Positions 32,383-43,470 are shown, counted from the first letter of the stretch. The stretch is 64,000 nt of DNA from Cepaea nemoralis (GCA_014155875.1 JACEFZ010004144.1:476001-540000); one strand, 5' to 3'. The notes: generated from the sequence alone by a model not told the origin. Translations and numbers: made by a program.

Positions 32383-33341
32383 ATGGGAAATGTTAAGGAA
32401 GAAGTATTACCGGAGAGAGGCAAAATAGTTAAGAAAAAATGGATGAATGAAGAAATCTTAAAACTGATAGACAAAAGAAAACAGAGTAAAAATTACAAAC
32501 AAGAATACGCTAAGATAAATAAAGAAATAAAAGATAAATGTGGGAAGGCTAAAGAAAGTTGGTTAAATGAGCAATGCAAACAATTGAATTAAATTCCATT
32601 AAAGATACAAAAAATATGCACAGACAAATCAGTGAGCTTACAGGAAGAAAAATAAGAATAAATACAGGGTGTTTGAAATCAAAAACAGGAAAGATTTTAT
32701 TAGAGGAAGGTGCTATAATGAAGAGGTGGAATGAGTATATAAGAGAATTATATGATGGAGAAAGGGAAGAATTAATTTAAGATAGTAACTTAGAAGGTCC
32801 ACCTATTCTGAAAGATAAAGTCGCTGACACTATGAAACGTATGAAGAAAGGAAAAACAGCTGGGCCAGATGAAATCACAATAGAAGAATTAGAAGTATTG
32901 GGAGAATTTGGAGTAGATATATTAACCAAAATGTTGAATGATATTTACAGCAGTGGATATTTACCCAGTGATATGCTGAAATCTGTATTTATAGCTATAC
33001 CGAAAAGACCAGGAGCAATTGATTGTGAAGATTATCGTACAATTAACCTTATAAACCATATCACTAAGCTTCTACTCAGAATCATAATGAGAAGAACCAA
33101 AAAGAAAATAAAAATGGAAATTAGCGAAGAACAGTATGGATTTGTGGAAGGAAAGGGCACAAACAATGCAATTTATACATTACGGACACTAGTAGAAAGG
33201 TCAATAGAGAAACAGAGAGACATATATTTATGCTTCATAGATTATACTAAGGCATTTGATAAAGTAAAACATGATGAACTGATTAAAATGTTGGAAGATA
33301 TCAACATTGATGGAAAAGATGTAAGAATAATAAATAAATAA
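32383..33341 (+). pseudogene. RTE-A linker and N-terminal RT (broken)
   Basis: Three consecutive frames (32383-32592, 32574-32780, 32832-33341) that together correspond to residues 1-~330 of the 10.5-kb RT. Breaks: loss of ~26 bases near 32398, a small deletion at about 32578, and a TAA at 32778. Contains MKRMKKGKTAGPDEIT, EEQYGFVEGKGTNNAIYTLR and CFIDYTKAFDKVKHDELI (motif A). Truncated at the internal deletion before motif B. Confidence 0.88.
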
Positions 33342-33349
33342 TAAAAAAA

Positions 33350-33920
33350 TAACCTAGGGGCATTTATAACATCAGATGGAAAACGTACAACAGAGATTAG
33401 GAACAGAATAGGGCAGGCAAAAGCCGCATTTCAGAAAATGAAGAGTATCTTATGCAATAAGTCGCTATCACTGAATGTAAGAAAGAGAGTGCTGAAATGC
33501 TATGTAGAACCAGTTTTGCTGTATGGCAGTGAATCTTGGAATGTAAATGAATAAATTAAGAAGAAATTAGAAGCAACAGAGATGTGGTTTCTGAGACGAA
33601 TGTTGCGAATTCCTTGGACTGCCAGAGTAACTAACAACGACTGCCTGAAACAGGCTAATGAAACTAGAACATTATATACGACAATAAGACAGAGACAAAC
33701 ATCTTTCTTCGGTCACGTGATGAGAAGAGAGGCATTGGAGAACATCGTAACAACTGGAAAGATCGAGGGGAAGAGAGGCAGAGGTAGACCAAGAGAAATG
33801 ATGCTGGATGGATTGAGATGGTGGCATGGAGGAATATCAGCAGCAGAGTTGATCCAGAAAACCAAAGACCGAGATCTATGGAGAGCCATGAACGCCTACA
33901 CCAGCCGGCACGGTACTTGA
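33350..33920 (+). pseudogene. RTE-A thumb and C-terminal domain
   Basis: Resumes after the deletion with LGAFITSDGKRTTEIRNRIG. A stop replaces CAA in the text NVNEQIK at about 33551. The C-terminal frame at 33582-33920 reads MWFLRRMLRIPWTARVTNND to YTSRHGT and lacks the 5-base insertion found in the 12-kb copies. Confidence 0.85.
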
Positions 33921-33974
33921 TGATGATGATCCAGCAAGGTGGGAATGGGTGAGAGAACTATGTTTGGACATGTT

Positions 33975-34128
33975 TAGAACTAATGTGTTAATATATGCCA
34001 ATGGCTTTGGCCTGGGGAGTGCAATTAGGAGGGTTCAAGCCTTATCCTGGTGCCAGGAAATGCAACCTAAATTAAAGACTAAATGTAATAGCATGGCAAA
34101 CTAAGTCCTAAGCCTAGGTTGGCAACTG
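33975..34128 (+). repeat. SINE-G fragment
   Basis: Resembles 46715-46970: gggttcaagcc (B box), tggtgccaggaaatg versus gggtaccaggaaatg, ttaaagac versus gtaaagac, and ctaagcctaggtt versus ctaggctagga. Diverged. Confidence 0.5.
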
Positions 34129-34129
34129 G

Positions 34130-34390
34130 TCCAGGATCAAAGCTCCGACAGGCGGACATTTAGAGCATTGCTTTGCTGATCTGGCAACTTCTGCAGGTTG
34201 TTGAGTTCCAGATGTTTTGGTGTTACCTTTCCTCTGAAGTAAACTGGGCAGGCCGAGAGAGGGATCATGCAGCTGGGCAACACTAATCCTCTATAATTCA
34301 GCCTAGGCTGTGTGCTGTGGAGAGGTTAATACATAGTGTTAATACATAGATTATCATACTGAGGATTATGGATTATCTGTGGATTTACCG
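34130..34390. other. No gene seen
   Basis: Anonymous sequence; no open frame above noise. Confidence 0.3.
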
Positions 34391-34394
34391 TCTT

Positions 34395-34565
34395 ATTTTA
34401 TTTCTTCGTTCGCTCACTTTGAACTCAAGCCTAGTCCAGACATGTGCTACTACTTCTAGTGCACCGGACTGATGTATGTGAGTGGATTAGCTTTCCCTAT
34501 TACCAGTGTCCCATGCCTTTAGGCAAATCCACTCTGACTTCAGGATGCTAACTCAGTCTTATGAA
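34395..34565 (-). repeat. SINE-E body fragment
   Basis: Matches the 46118-46260 copy: ttcgttcgctcactttgaac, agacatgtgctactacttct, agtgcaccggactgatgt, ggattagctttccct and accagtgtccc. The tRNA-like head is absent. Confidence 0.75.
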
Positions 34566-34977
34566 ATCAGCTCTTAAAACCAAGAACCAGTGACGACAGT
34601 TGTGTTTTGCCTTATTTTTACTACTGGTCATAATATAAATTGCCAAGTTTAAGCCAATTAAAAAGTGTGTCAGCTTATATTTGAGTGTCTTTAATGGGTT
34701 TATGTTCTCTTCCCATCACTGCCAGCCATGTCTCAAACCATCCATGAGCTGCGTTCAACAACTTATTGGCTATTAGACTGATGTGGTTGTCTGTATATGA
34801 AGCACATAAAAAAGAACACAAATACATGCTCCAGCATGATATGGCAAACCACAGCTAAAGTCGGCATACAACACAGTGAATAGAGAACACTGAAAGGTAA
34901 GAATGATTTAATTGCATTAACTGTTTTGTTAATTCTGTATATTCTGTTTTATGTTATTTCTAGTACTATGTTTGTTG

Positions 34978-35195
34978 CCGGCTCTGTGGCGAAGGGTTCA
35001 TAATCCCGCAAGCCATATTCAACACACAACTGGGGGCGATTTGGCAGCAGAATGCCTTACATTGTTTGTTTAAAATGGAGTGGGTGCTGGTCGTTCAGAA
35101 AGCAATGGCAAACTACTGAATATAAACTTGCCCAGGAAATCACGAACAGCCAAAAAATGCTGGGGTTGACTGCTACGTCCTGTAAACTATGCATG
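34978..35195 (+). repeat. SINE-A copy
   Basis: Nearly full: gccggctctgtggcgaaggg head, ccatattcaacacacaactg, ggtcgttcagaaagcaatgg, gcaaactactgaatataaac, actgctacgtcctgtaaact. Confidence 0.85.
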
Positions 35196-35439
35196 TATTT
35201 CTCCTAAACATACCTTTGCTGTCTTCTGAAGTTGTTGAAGTTGTATATCTGTCTCAATTAGTACTTTTACAGTCTACTTACTTGTTGAAGTTGTATGTCT
35301 ATCTTGATTAGTACTTTAATATGTTGACAGAAGTGAAGATAGATAGCATAATATTTATATCACAATTATCTGAAAGACATGATTATATAATCTATACAAT
35401 ATGAAATAGCAAAACTATCATTATCAGGTGTCTTTAAAC

Positions 35440-35700
35440 ACTGAAGTCACAAACAATATGTTGCACAATTTATTGCCTGGTATATTTCGCTGGATCTTGT
35501 CACGTTCATACTGCACAGTTATATATCATATGAAGTGAATAAATGAATAATACTTGAGTTGAAACGTTTAAATATTATTCATTTATCCACTTCATATGAT
35601 ATATAACTGCAGTATACATCTGATGAGATGCAGTGAAATATACCAGGCAAAAAATTGTGCAACATATTGTTTGGGGCTTCTGTCTTTACATTCATGAAGG
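35440..35700. repeat. Inverted pair of Penelope-type terminal repeats
   Basis: Arms of ~120 bases facing each other around 35,560. The left arm contains gcacaatttattgcctggta and tatatcatatgaagtg. The right arm contains the complements cacttcatatgatatata, taccaggc and ttgtgcaacatattgtttg. The text corresponds to the PLE terminal repeat at 57750-57852, including the ribozyme-like core. This is a solo inverted-LTR remnant without RT or endonuclease. Confidence 0.75.
35611..35662 (+). ncRNA. Candidate hammerhead ribozyme (PLE LTR)
   Basis: Core ctgatga at 35620-35626, G-(6 nt)-T closing of stem II, gaaa at 35634-35637, and a uridine pairing to the last A of GAAA at 35655 with cleavage predicted after T35656. 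Stem I pairs gtatacat (5' side) with gtgcaac: the pairs facing the core are U.G, A-U and C-G. Inference from motif only. Confidence 0.5.
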
Positions 35701-35984
35701 GAATACATTGTTTTTAATTGTCTTGTTGACTGGCATAGGCAATCAGGCTTCACCATATCTTGCGATCTCTAAGGCATGTATCAGTTTGTGTGTTGACACC
35801 CTTCCCTGCCCTGACATAAGACTGTCAAGAATTTTCTCTCATTGTCTTCTTCTTTCTCTCTTTCCTCAAATCTTTCCAGCTGTCTCAGTATGTACCAGTT
35901 TTTGTCTTCTCATAATGTGGCCAAAAGTGATGATTTCTTTTTTCTGATGTTTGTGATAAGTTGTCTTTGTGCCGTAGTCACTCT

Positions 35985-36285
35985 CAAAAGACAACTAGTA
36001 TAATAAACATCCCCATATGTATGGTATGTTACACCTGCCTTAGGTATTTATAATGGCCATGTTAAAAATTGCTTTCGTGAGTCATGTATTAATGATTATT
36101 TTCCATGCATTTTAAAGCATATTGTTCTGTTGTTGTCTAAGATTAGCTTAATAAGTGATATATGAATGAAATAACATATGAGAGGAAAGATATAAGAAGG
36201 GCAGAATGTCAAACAGGCCTGCGTGCCCAATTCTTAACCCTTTTGGAAAAATGTTTTGTTTGTTTGTTTGTTCATTCATTTGTTC
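35985..36285 (+). mobile_element. L2-type LINE 3' UTR, 5'-truncated insertion
   Basis: Matches the 3' end of the L2 at 55325-56520 in opposite orientation: aagggcagaatgt, cccaattcttaaccctttt, followed by a (TTTG)n tail at 36255-36272. It sits in the RTE-C relic, with tcaaaa-type direct repeats at each side. Confidence 0.7.
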
Positions 36286-36367
36286 AAAATGTTTAGATTA
36301 CTCATTTTGGCAGTCCAAGGAATCCTTAGCATTCTCCTATAAAACTACATTTCTAAAGCTTCTAGGG

Positions 36368-36745
36368 CAGTGGTTCTCAACCGATTTGGGGGGGGGGGGG
36401 GAGAGAAATTTTAGGTTGTCCAGGGAGGGAATTAAGATTATTTCAAGATCACGTTAATACAAGAACCGATTGCCTGATGTTGTTTTTCCTTCTATTCTTT
36501 ACGGTTCTGTACTTCTCGCCCTTCTGAAATTCATTTTATAATGTAAGTAGACCTGTAATTCACATTTTATGTAGATGTCTAGACTTGTTCTTGTACTTGT
36601 TATTAAATTTAGCTTCCATGTTTGCTTATACTATGTAGGGGAGGGGGGAATTTATAGGGAGGAAATACGACAGGGTTGGGGGGGGGATGACATTCTGAAC
36701 ATATGGTGAAGGGTTGCATGGGTAAAAAAAGGTTGAGAACCACTG
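36368..36745. mobile_element. hAT-type MITE with 8-bp TSD
   Basis: 378 bp with perfect 15-bp terminal inverted repeats (CAGTGGTTCTCAACC) and an 8-bp target duplication ttctaggg at 36360-36367 and 36746-36753. Contains a G14 tract near its left end and no transposase. The interior is the reverse complement of much of 43471-43929, so the two are one family. TIR and 8-bp TSD place it in hAT; the TSD form nnCTAGnn fits the nnnTAnnn preference known for the Buster branch. Confidence 0.93.
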
Positions 36746-37199
36746 TTCTAGGGGACTTTTTTGCTTGTTAACTAATTGTCCAGGATTTACAGTCATATGT
36801 TAGAACTGGTACCATGTACTGTGCAAACATTATTTTTCTAACTTTCAATGACAAGGATTTATTGCATAAGATGCTCTTCATTTTATAAAATCCAGTTTTT
36901 GCTTTTCCTATTTTGTTCTTTATCTCTGTGATGCATCTTCCATCGAATGTTATCTGTGTGCCTAGATATATAAATTGCTGCACTAGCCCCAAAATATCAC
37001 TATTTACTTTAATTGAACATTTAGGCATTATCTGTGTCTTTGATATCACAATTATTTCTGTCTTCCTATTCTTAATGCTAAAGCACATTTGTTTTTAATA
37101 TTCTCTAACCACTGTATCTATCATTTTCCCGTAGTTCCTTCTGACATGTTGCTATCAAAATGGTGTCATCAGCATAAGTAATTTATATTATGTCCATCA

Positions 37200-38284
37200 A
37201 CTGAGCTATGTGAACTATGAGAACTGTCTATGTGAGAACATGAGCTAGAGCATTCTATGTGAGAACATGGGTTAGAGCGTTCTATGTGAGAACATGGGCT
37301 AGAGGATTATATGTGAGAACATGGGCTAGAGCATCCTATGTGAGAACATGGGCTAGAGCATTCTATGTGAGAACATGGGCTAGAGCATTCTATGTGAGAA
37401 CATGGGCTAGAGCATTCTATGTGAGAACATGGCCTAGAGTGTTCTATGTGAGAACACAGGCTAGAGGATTATATGTGAGAACATGAGCTGGAGCATTCTA
37501 TGTGAGAACATTGGTTAGAGCATTCGATGTGAGAACATGGGCTAGAGCATTCTATGTGAGAACATGGGCTAGAGCGTTCTATGTGAGAACACAGGCTAGA
37601 GGATTATATGTGAGAACGTGAGCTGGAGCATTCTGTGTGAGAACATCGGTTAGAGCATTCTATATGAGAACATGGGCTAGAGCATTCTATGTGAGAACAT
37701 CGGTTAGAGCATTCTGTGTCAGAACATCAGTTATAGCATTCTGTGTGAGAACATCGGTTAGAGCATCCTATGTGAGAACATCGGTTAGAGCGTGCTATGT
37801 GAGAACATGGGCTAGAGCATTCAATGTGAGAACATGGGCTAGAGCGTTCTGTGTGAGAACATAAGTTAGAACATTCTATGTGAGAACATTGACCTGCGCG
37901 TTTTATGTGAGAACATGGATTAGAACATTCTATTGAGAACATCGGCTAGGGTGTTCTATGTGAGAACATGAGCTAGAGCATTCTGTGTGAGAACATCAGT
38001 TAGAGCATTCTATGTGAGAACATTGACCAGAACATTCTCTGTGAGAACATGGGTTAGAATATTCTATGTGAGAACATGGGCTAGAGCATTCTGTGTGAGA
38101 ACATCAGTTAGAGCATTCTATATGAGACAGCGGTTAGAGCGTTCTATGTGAGAACACGGGCTAGAGTGTTCTATGTGAGAACATGGGCTAGAGCATTCTG
38201 TGTGAGAACATCGGTTAGAGCGTTCTATGTGAGAACATTGACCAGAGCGTTCTATGTGGGAACATGGGTTAGAACATTCTATGT
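37200..38284 (+). repeat. 27-bp minisatellite (array 2), left part
   Basis: About 40 units of tgtgagaacatgggctagag plus cattcta (27 bases). Variants include cggttagag, ttgaccaga and catgagctag. Frames stay open on both strands (units of RTWARAFYV) as a by-product. The last unit is cut by the LINE insertion at 38285. Confidence 0.95.
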
Positions 38285-38839
38285 TTGTTCCAAATGTTGC
38301 TGTTATGTAGCCGGGGGCGGGGTTGGGGTGAGCGCCCAACCTTGAATAAATCCCAATGGCTCTTGCATTCATTACTACTGAAAGCAAAAGTCCAACTCCT
38401 GACCTTCTCGTGGCGGACCTGTTTTAACTAACAGGAGAAGGGGCGGCGGCGAGTCACTGGCGCCGAGAAATAACCAGAACGCTCTAGATGTGTATGCACG
38501 TACATGCATGCGCAGACACGTGTGTGCGTGCCTACACACCTAAACTCGAGTAAGACCACAGTCTGCTCTAGCAAAGGAAAGGTGCTGAAGACGGAGGCAA
38601 CCAGCCAGGAGGCACACCACAGAAATCAGGATGTCACGCAATCACAATTACGCCATGAAATATGTCGACTACTGCTAAATGTTATGGTGCTCGCCCTGCT
38701 TTGGACCCCCAGGCAGGTGCAGTGCCGGGCCCTATGCCTCGAAAGGGTCCAACCACAACTACTGGAGGTCCATCTCAAATGTCCTGTGGAGCCAGGGGAC
38801 CTGAGAATAGAGCGTCTGGCCATACCAAACAAAGACTAA

Positions 38840-39540
38840 AAATAATGCACTGGAATGCGGAGGGAGTCAGCAACAAAAAAATAGAACTAGAAAACATCTT
38901 GGACCAAGAAAAAGTAAGCGTATGTTGCTTGCAAGAAACTCACCTCAACGAAAATATAGCCTTCAAAATCAGAGGCTACCAGTGTTACCTATCTGACTGA
39001 AAGGACAGGCGAAAGGGTGGGATACCGATCCTTGTAAAAAATAACATCACTGCTTCCCAAATTGAAGTTTACATGGAAGGGGCTGAGTATCAGACACTTA
39101 AACTTAAGACAGGCAATACAGACCTTCATCTGATCAATTACTACTGTCCAAGTGACCGCCCACAGGCACTGGACACACTACCATTAAAAGAAAAAATGAT
39201 TGTGTGTGGCGACTTCAACAGCCACTCGCAGAGCTGGGGCTATGATCACATGGACCAGAGAGGAGAGAGACTGGAAGACTGGCAGGATGAGAATAGATTC
39301 ATCTTGATTAACAAGCCGTCCGACCCACATACTTTCTACTCGAGATCATGGCACACTACAACTACACCTGACCTGGCTTTTCATTCACCAGACCTGGAGT
39401 GGAACATTACACGAATTGTTGGGAAACAACTTGGTGGCAGTGACCATCGGCCAGTCTTTCTAACTGTAGAAAATGAACTTGTAAGTGAAAGCAGCACCCT
39501 CTCGAGGTGGAATTACAAGAAAGCAGACTGGGCAATGTAA
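38840..39540 (+). pseudogene. Endonuclease domain of the I-type LINE
   Basis: Reads IMHWNAEGVSNKKIELENIL, VCCLQETHLNENIAFKIRGY, a TGA at 38998-39000, RKGGIPILVKN, MIVCGDFNSHSQSWGYDHMD (GDFN), HTTTTPDLAFHSP and GGSDHRPVFLTV (SDH motif). It is an apurinic-type endonuclease that would nick target DNA. One internal TGA and a TAA at 39538 break it. Confidence 0.9.
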
Positions 39541-41240
39541 AAACATCGCACCAGCATACTGGTTAGAAACATAAATAGTGAGAAAGACATAAATAAAGTA
39601 GTTGAAGAGTTTGGGAAGTGCATACTACAGTCAGCACGAGAAACAGTACCAAGAGGAGCCCGTAAACATTATAAAGCCTACTGGAGTAGTGAACTGGAAC
39701 AGTTGCATAATGATGTGGAAGTGTGTAGAAAGCAAGCAGAGGCCAAACCCAGCCAAGAGCACCACAATAAATACCAGCACGCAAAAGCCAAATTTCAAAG
39801 GGTCAAGCTGCGGGCTAGACGGACAAGCTGGCAGGAGAAAACAGTCACTGAATTTTGAAAGAGACACAAGGAAGCTGTGGAAGCTAATAAAAAACTTAAC
39901 GATGAGGGCACAGGGAGAAACTCAAAAATTGCACTACATAAAGACGGAAACATCTTAACAGGAAAGCAAGCAGCTGACCATTTTGCGGACTCATTCACAC
40001 AAGATAACAATATCGAAATTAGCCCAGAGAAATAACAAGAGATTCGAGAGAAATGGCAACATACAGGACAGAATGAAACTGTACATGAGATTCTGGAGGC
40101 ACCTATCACAATCAGCGAACTGGAGCTCGCCATATCAAAACTGAAAATGAGAAAGTCACCAGGAGCTGATGGTATCTCCAATGAAATGATCAGGAACCTA
40201 GGAACAGAGGCCAAAGCAAAGCTGTTGCAGATCTTCAATAACAGCTGGACCTTAGGCAGTGTTCCACAAGCCTGGAGAGAAGCAATCATGATACCCCTCC
40301 TAAAATCAGGGAAAGATAGTTCCATTGCCTCCAGCTACAGACCAATTAGCCTCACCAGCTGTCTCTGCAAAACAATGGAGCGCATCATCAATCACAGACT
40401 GCAGTGGTACATTGAAAGTGAAAACATCCTTGTGCCACAGCAGGCTGGCTTTAGGCAGTGCTACTCTACGGAAGATCAGACAACCTACCTCTCTCAAGAA
40501 ATTGAGGATGCATTCCAAGAGAAGAAGCTGGTGCTTGCTGCATGGATAGATCTGAAGAAAGCCTTTGACAAAGTCTGGAAAGAAGGTCTGATGAAGAAAC
40601 TGAGAAACTAGTAAAGTCAATGGAAGAATGTACAAATGGGTGAAAGCATACTTGCACAACAGAAGAGCCCGACTACAGATAGACGGACTCAAGAGCAAGA
40701 AAGTACTACTGCGTCACGGTGTTCCCCAGGGCGGAAGTCTTGTCCCCCACACTTTTTCTAATCTTCATCAATGATCTTGTTGCTAATCTACCGCATGGAA
40801 TTAAAGCGGCAATGTACGCTGATGACCTGGTTCTATGGAGCACAAATGAACATGCATCAGTGGCCACCAGATCGCTACAAAGAGCTGTAGATGCATTTGT
40901 TGCATGGGCAAATAGATGGTGTGTCAGCATAAACACTGACAAGTGCAGCACCACTCTATTTACCCTCTCTCCAAAACAAAAGGCAGGGATCATCCAGATA
41001 AATGGAATACCCCTTAGAGAAGATAAAGAACCAACATACCTTGGAGTAACATTTGATGGCAGGCTGACATGGAGAAAGCACATCAACAAAGCAGTAGCAA
41101 AAGCCAGAAGGAAAATAGCCATCCTGAGAAAGCTAAGTGGAACCACATGGGGAGCCAGTGGGAAAATACTTAGCAAAGTTTATCAACAGAGCATACGACC
41201 ACACCTGGAATACGGGTCAACTGCGTGGCGTTCAGCATAA
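39541..41240 (+). pseudogene. Reverse transcriptase of the I-type LINE
   Basis: Pieces at 39541-40140 (linker, two or more stops), 40147-40611 and 40719-41240. Landmarks: KMRKSPGADGISNEMI, SYRPISLTSCLCKTMERIIN, QAGFRQCYSTEDQTTYL, AAWIDLKKAFDKVWKEGLMK (motif A), a GVPQGG-type motif B split by a frameshift near 40725, MYADDLVLWST (motif C, YADD intact) and YLGVTFDGRLTWRKHI. Stops at 40611 and 41240. Confidence 0.9.
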
Positions 41241-41267
41241 AAAACCACACTACAAGAGCTGGACAAG

Positions 41268-42146
41268 GTGCAAAATCAAGCACTTAGAGTCACCACAGGA
41301 GGGATGAGATCAACCCCTATAGTGGAGATGGAGAAGATGGGGAGGACACAAGCACTGAGAGAGCGCAGAGATACGAAAACGCTAATACAAGCAGAAAAGT
41401 TCCTCAGCTTGCCAGGCCACCCTATGAAGAACAGATTTGAAAACTTAGCTATGGGGCGGTTGAAAAGAAGCAGTTTTATCCACCAGGCCAAACGACTCTG
41501 CAGAGAAACCACCGATCTGCCCACAGTTGGTATCCCCCTGAAAACTATTCCAGAGCGAACTCCATGGAAAGATGAACATAGACTATCACTACAAATCCAG
41601 ACAAAAGTGAGAGGAATATTTGACAAGGAAGAACAGAACAGTGTACAGCTCAGAACAGCCACTCTTAGCTTCCTTGATGAAGAATACCCACAGGACCTCT
41701 GGATCCGATCCTACACAGATGGGTCAGCACAAAATGCTATTAGAAACGGAGGAGCGGGAGTGTACATAGAATACCCAAATAATACTAGGGACACGGCCAG
41801 AGTACCAACAGGAAAGTACTGCCATAACTATGATGCTGAAATTGAGGCAATCAAGATAGCAACAGAGAAATTACTAAATACCAGCCATGGTACACAACCT
41901 GTGGTGCTATTGACAGATGCAAAATCAGTACTCGAGGCGCTCCTGTCTGGGAAATTGCCAGTACTAAGGACACTACTTTCTGAACTTAGCAGTCAGCATA
42001 AGGTCACCATACAGTGGATACCATCCCACTGTGGAATACCCGGAAACGACAGAGCTGATCGATTGGCTAAGGAAGGAGCAAAAGAAGAACAGCCTGATGT
42101 GCCCGTTACATACCACCAAAAGAAAAGAATGATCAAATTAGCGTGA
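41268..42146 (+). pseudogene. RNase H domain of the I-type LINE
   Basis: After a ~130-residue connector, residues from about 145 form an RNase H. It reads SYTDGSAQN (first Asp), NYDAEIEAIKIATEKLL (Glu), VVLLTDAKSVLEALLSG (second Asp) and IQWIPSHCGIPGNDRADRLA (His-Asp of the last motif). All four metal-binding acidic residues appear present. RNase H would remove the RNA template strand during element replication. Confidence 0.92.
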
Positions 42147-42182
42147 AAGCCACCAAAACCTGCTCAAGATGACTACCACATT

Positions 42183-42464
42183 ATGGACAGACCAGAACAA
42201 GTCATTATTCTGCGCCTCAGAACAGGACACAATAGATTACGCAAGCCCATGTATACAAAATTCAAGATTGGCGAATCAGCCATGTGCACATGTGGATTGG
42301 CGTCGCAGACAGCAGAGCATATACTCAAAGACTGCCCAAAATACAATGTATCTAGGCAAACCTTCTGGCCTAGAGAGACAACAATGGAAGATAAACTCTA
42401 TAAATCGCTGAGTGAACTAAAAAAGACAGTTAAATTCATACAAGAGACAACATTGCAGTTATAG
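42183..42464 (+). pseudogene. C-terminal Cys-His motif of the I-type LINE
   Basis: Reads ILRLRTGHNRLRKPMYTKF, then CTCGLASQTAEHILKDCPKY. The latter is the short CxC...H...C motif that typically closes proteins of this LINE group. It lies one frame away from the RNase H frame (stop at 42144-42146). Confidence 0.85.
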
Positions 42465-42493
42465 ACATATTTCAAGCGAACGAAAGAATAAGA

Positions 42494-42628
42494 AGAACAT
42501 TCTATGTGAGAACATTGGTTAGAGCGTTCTGTGTGAGAACATTGACCAGAGCATTCTATGTGAGAACATGGGTTAAAGCGTTCTATGTGGGAACATTAGA
42601 ACGTCCTATGTGAAAACATGGGCTAGAG
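42494..42628 (+). repeat. 27-bp minisatellite (array 2), middle part
   Basis: Continuation of array 2 between the LINE and the 807-bp hAT element, in the same unit phase and orientation. Confidence 0.92.
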
Positions 42629-43435
42629 CAGTGTTTCCCAACGTGGGGCCTACGCCCCACAGGGGGGCAATTCGATTGTTAAGGGGGGCAATTCGAAAAT
42701 GGAAGAAATCGGCTGGATATAACAAAACGGGGAGACTTGAGACTGAAGTTAACTAAATTGGAACCTGACATAAAATCTCTTTGCAGCAAGCATCAAGCGC
42801 AAGGATCTCACTAAATTTAAATAATTACTAATAATTAAAATAATATAGAAAAATCTTTCATTAAAATTATTTTGTACTTGAATTTAAGTTCTCCATTATG
42901 TTTTGAAAATTTACTTACTGTGTTTGCTCAATAATTTCCTAGTTATTTCTTCCTAAAACCTATCGGTCCTTTGGCTTGGATCGGGTGCATTTACTGCTCT
43001 CCCCCCAGTAGTGCGCCTGGTCTGGTCGGTGGCAGGGATGATCAAATAAAAACCCATCACATATCTTCACCTTAGATGTGGGCCTGGTGGACCACTGTGG
43101 GCAATAGCTCACAGTGAGACTAAGGGTCCACACAAAAAAGGGGGACGCGGGGGAACCAGCTTGTCGGGTAACCGACCGCCAAACCAAAAAAAAAAAAAAA
43201 AATTCACCCGACACACAGGGACACGGGACCTTGGGGGGGGGGGGGGGGGGGGGGTGCGCCGCTCTGGCCCCTCTGGGAACCGTGAGCCCTTCTAATAAAA
43301 TAAAAATTCAAGTTTCTTTAGTGAACATTTCAATTTTTTAATATAAAAAATTATGCATGGGGGGGGGGGGGGGGCATAAGAGAAGTTTAGAAAGGCTTAG
43401 GTGGGGCGTAGCACAAAAAAGGTTGGGAAACACTG
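42629..43435. mobile_element. hAT-type non-autonomous element, 8-bp TSD
   Basis: 807 bp. TIRs are CAGTGTTTCCCAAC at 42629 and its complement at 43421-43435. Target duplication ggctagag at 42621-42628 and 43436-43443. The interior contains aggggggcaattcga repeats, a poly-A tract (43185-43200), G20 and G16 tracts, and a ~300-bp G/C-richer block (42955-43290) that may be a nested insertion. No transposase. Confidence 0.92.
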
Positions 43436-43470
43436 GGCTAGAGCGTTCTATGTGAGAACATGAGCTAGAG
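43436..43470 (+). repeat. 27-bp minisatellite (array 2), segment between two hAT elements
   Basis: Just over one unit (ggctagagcgttctatgtga, gaacatgagctagag) left between two hAT insertions. Confidence 0.9.

Larger units (their letters stand above)
31676..33929 (+). mobile_element. RTE-A LINE with 11-bp TSD, internally deleted
   Basis: Flanked by tccagcaaggt at 31665-31675 and 33930-33940, an 11-bp target-site duplication. 5'-truncated within the endonuclease (starts IYSGGDTHKKGVG). It carries an endonuclease, a linker, RT up to motif A, a deletion of roughly 400 bases removing motifs B and C (join at about 33341-33352, in an A-rich stretch), and then the thumb and C-terminal domain. It ends in TGATGATGA. 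Non-functional. Confidence 0.93.
35790..37190 (-). pseudogene. RTE-C LINE relic with nested insertions
   Basis: Minus-strand RT thumb and C-terminal region. 36768-37088 reads KTEIIVISKTQIMPKCSIKV, FIYLGTQITFDGRCITEIKN and KIGKAKTGFYKMKSILCNKS. C-terminal text lies at 35800-35960. It is interrupted by an L2 3' end (about 35985-36285) and a hAT MITE (36368-36745). Corresponds to 25415-26400. Confidence 0.8.
38285..42493 (+). mobile_element. I-type LINE with RNase H, 14-bp TSD
   Basis: 4209-bp non-LTR retrotransposon in minisatellite array 2. It is flanked by agaacattctatgt at 38271-38284 and 42494-42507; removing one copy restores the 27-bp phase of the array. Order: 5' region (38285-38840, no recognisable ORF1), endonuclease, RT, RNase H, and a C-terminal Cys-rich motif. 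It ends in gaacgaaagaataaga. Endonuclease + RT + RNase H is the layout of the I/Nimb/Ingi-type group; exact clade not assigned. Several stops and frameshifts inactivate it. Confidence 0.92.

Noticed and set aside
37200..38284. Regularly spaced repeats resembling a CRISPR array
   Set aside because: Units are contiguous 27-bp tandem repeats with no unique spacers, the surroundings are eukaryotic transposons, and no cas genes exist.
41268..42146. Stand-alone host ribonuclease H gene
   Set aside because: It lies between a LINE RT and the C-terminal Cys motif, inside TSD-bounded element borders.
42955..43290. Separate LTR or retroposon inside the 807-bp hAT element
   Set aside because: Composition shifts and a poly-A tract is present, but I could not find a target duplication or a second copy, so it is only mentioned under the host element.
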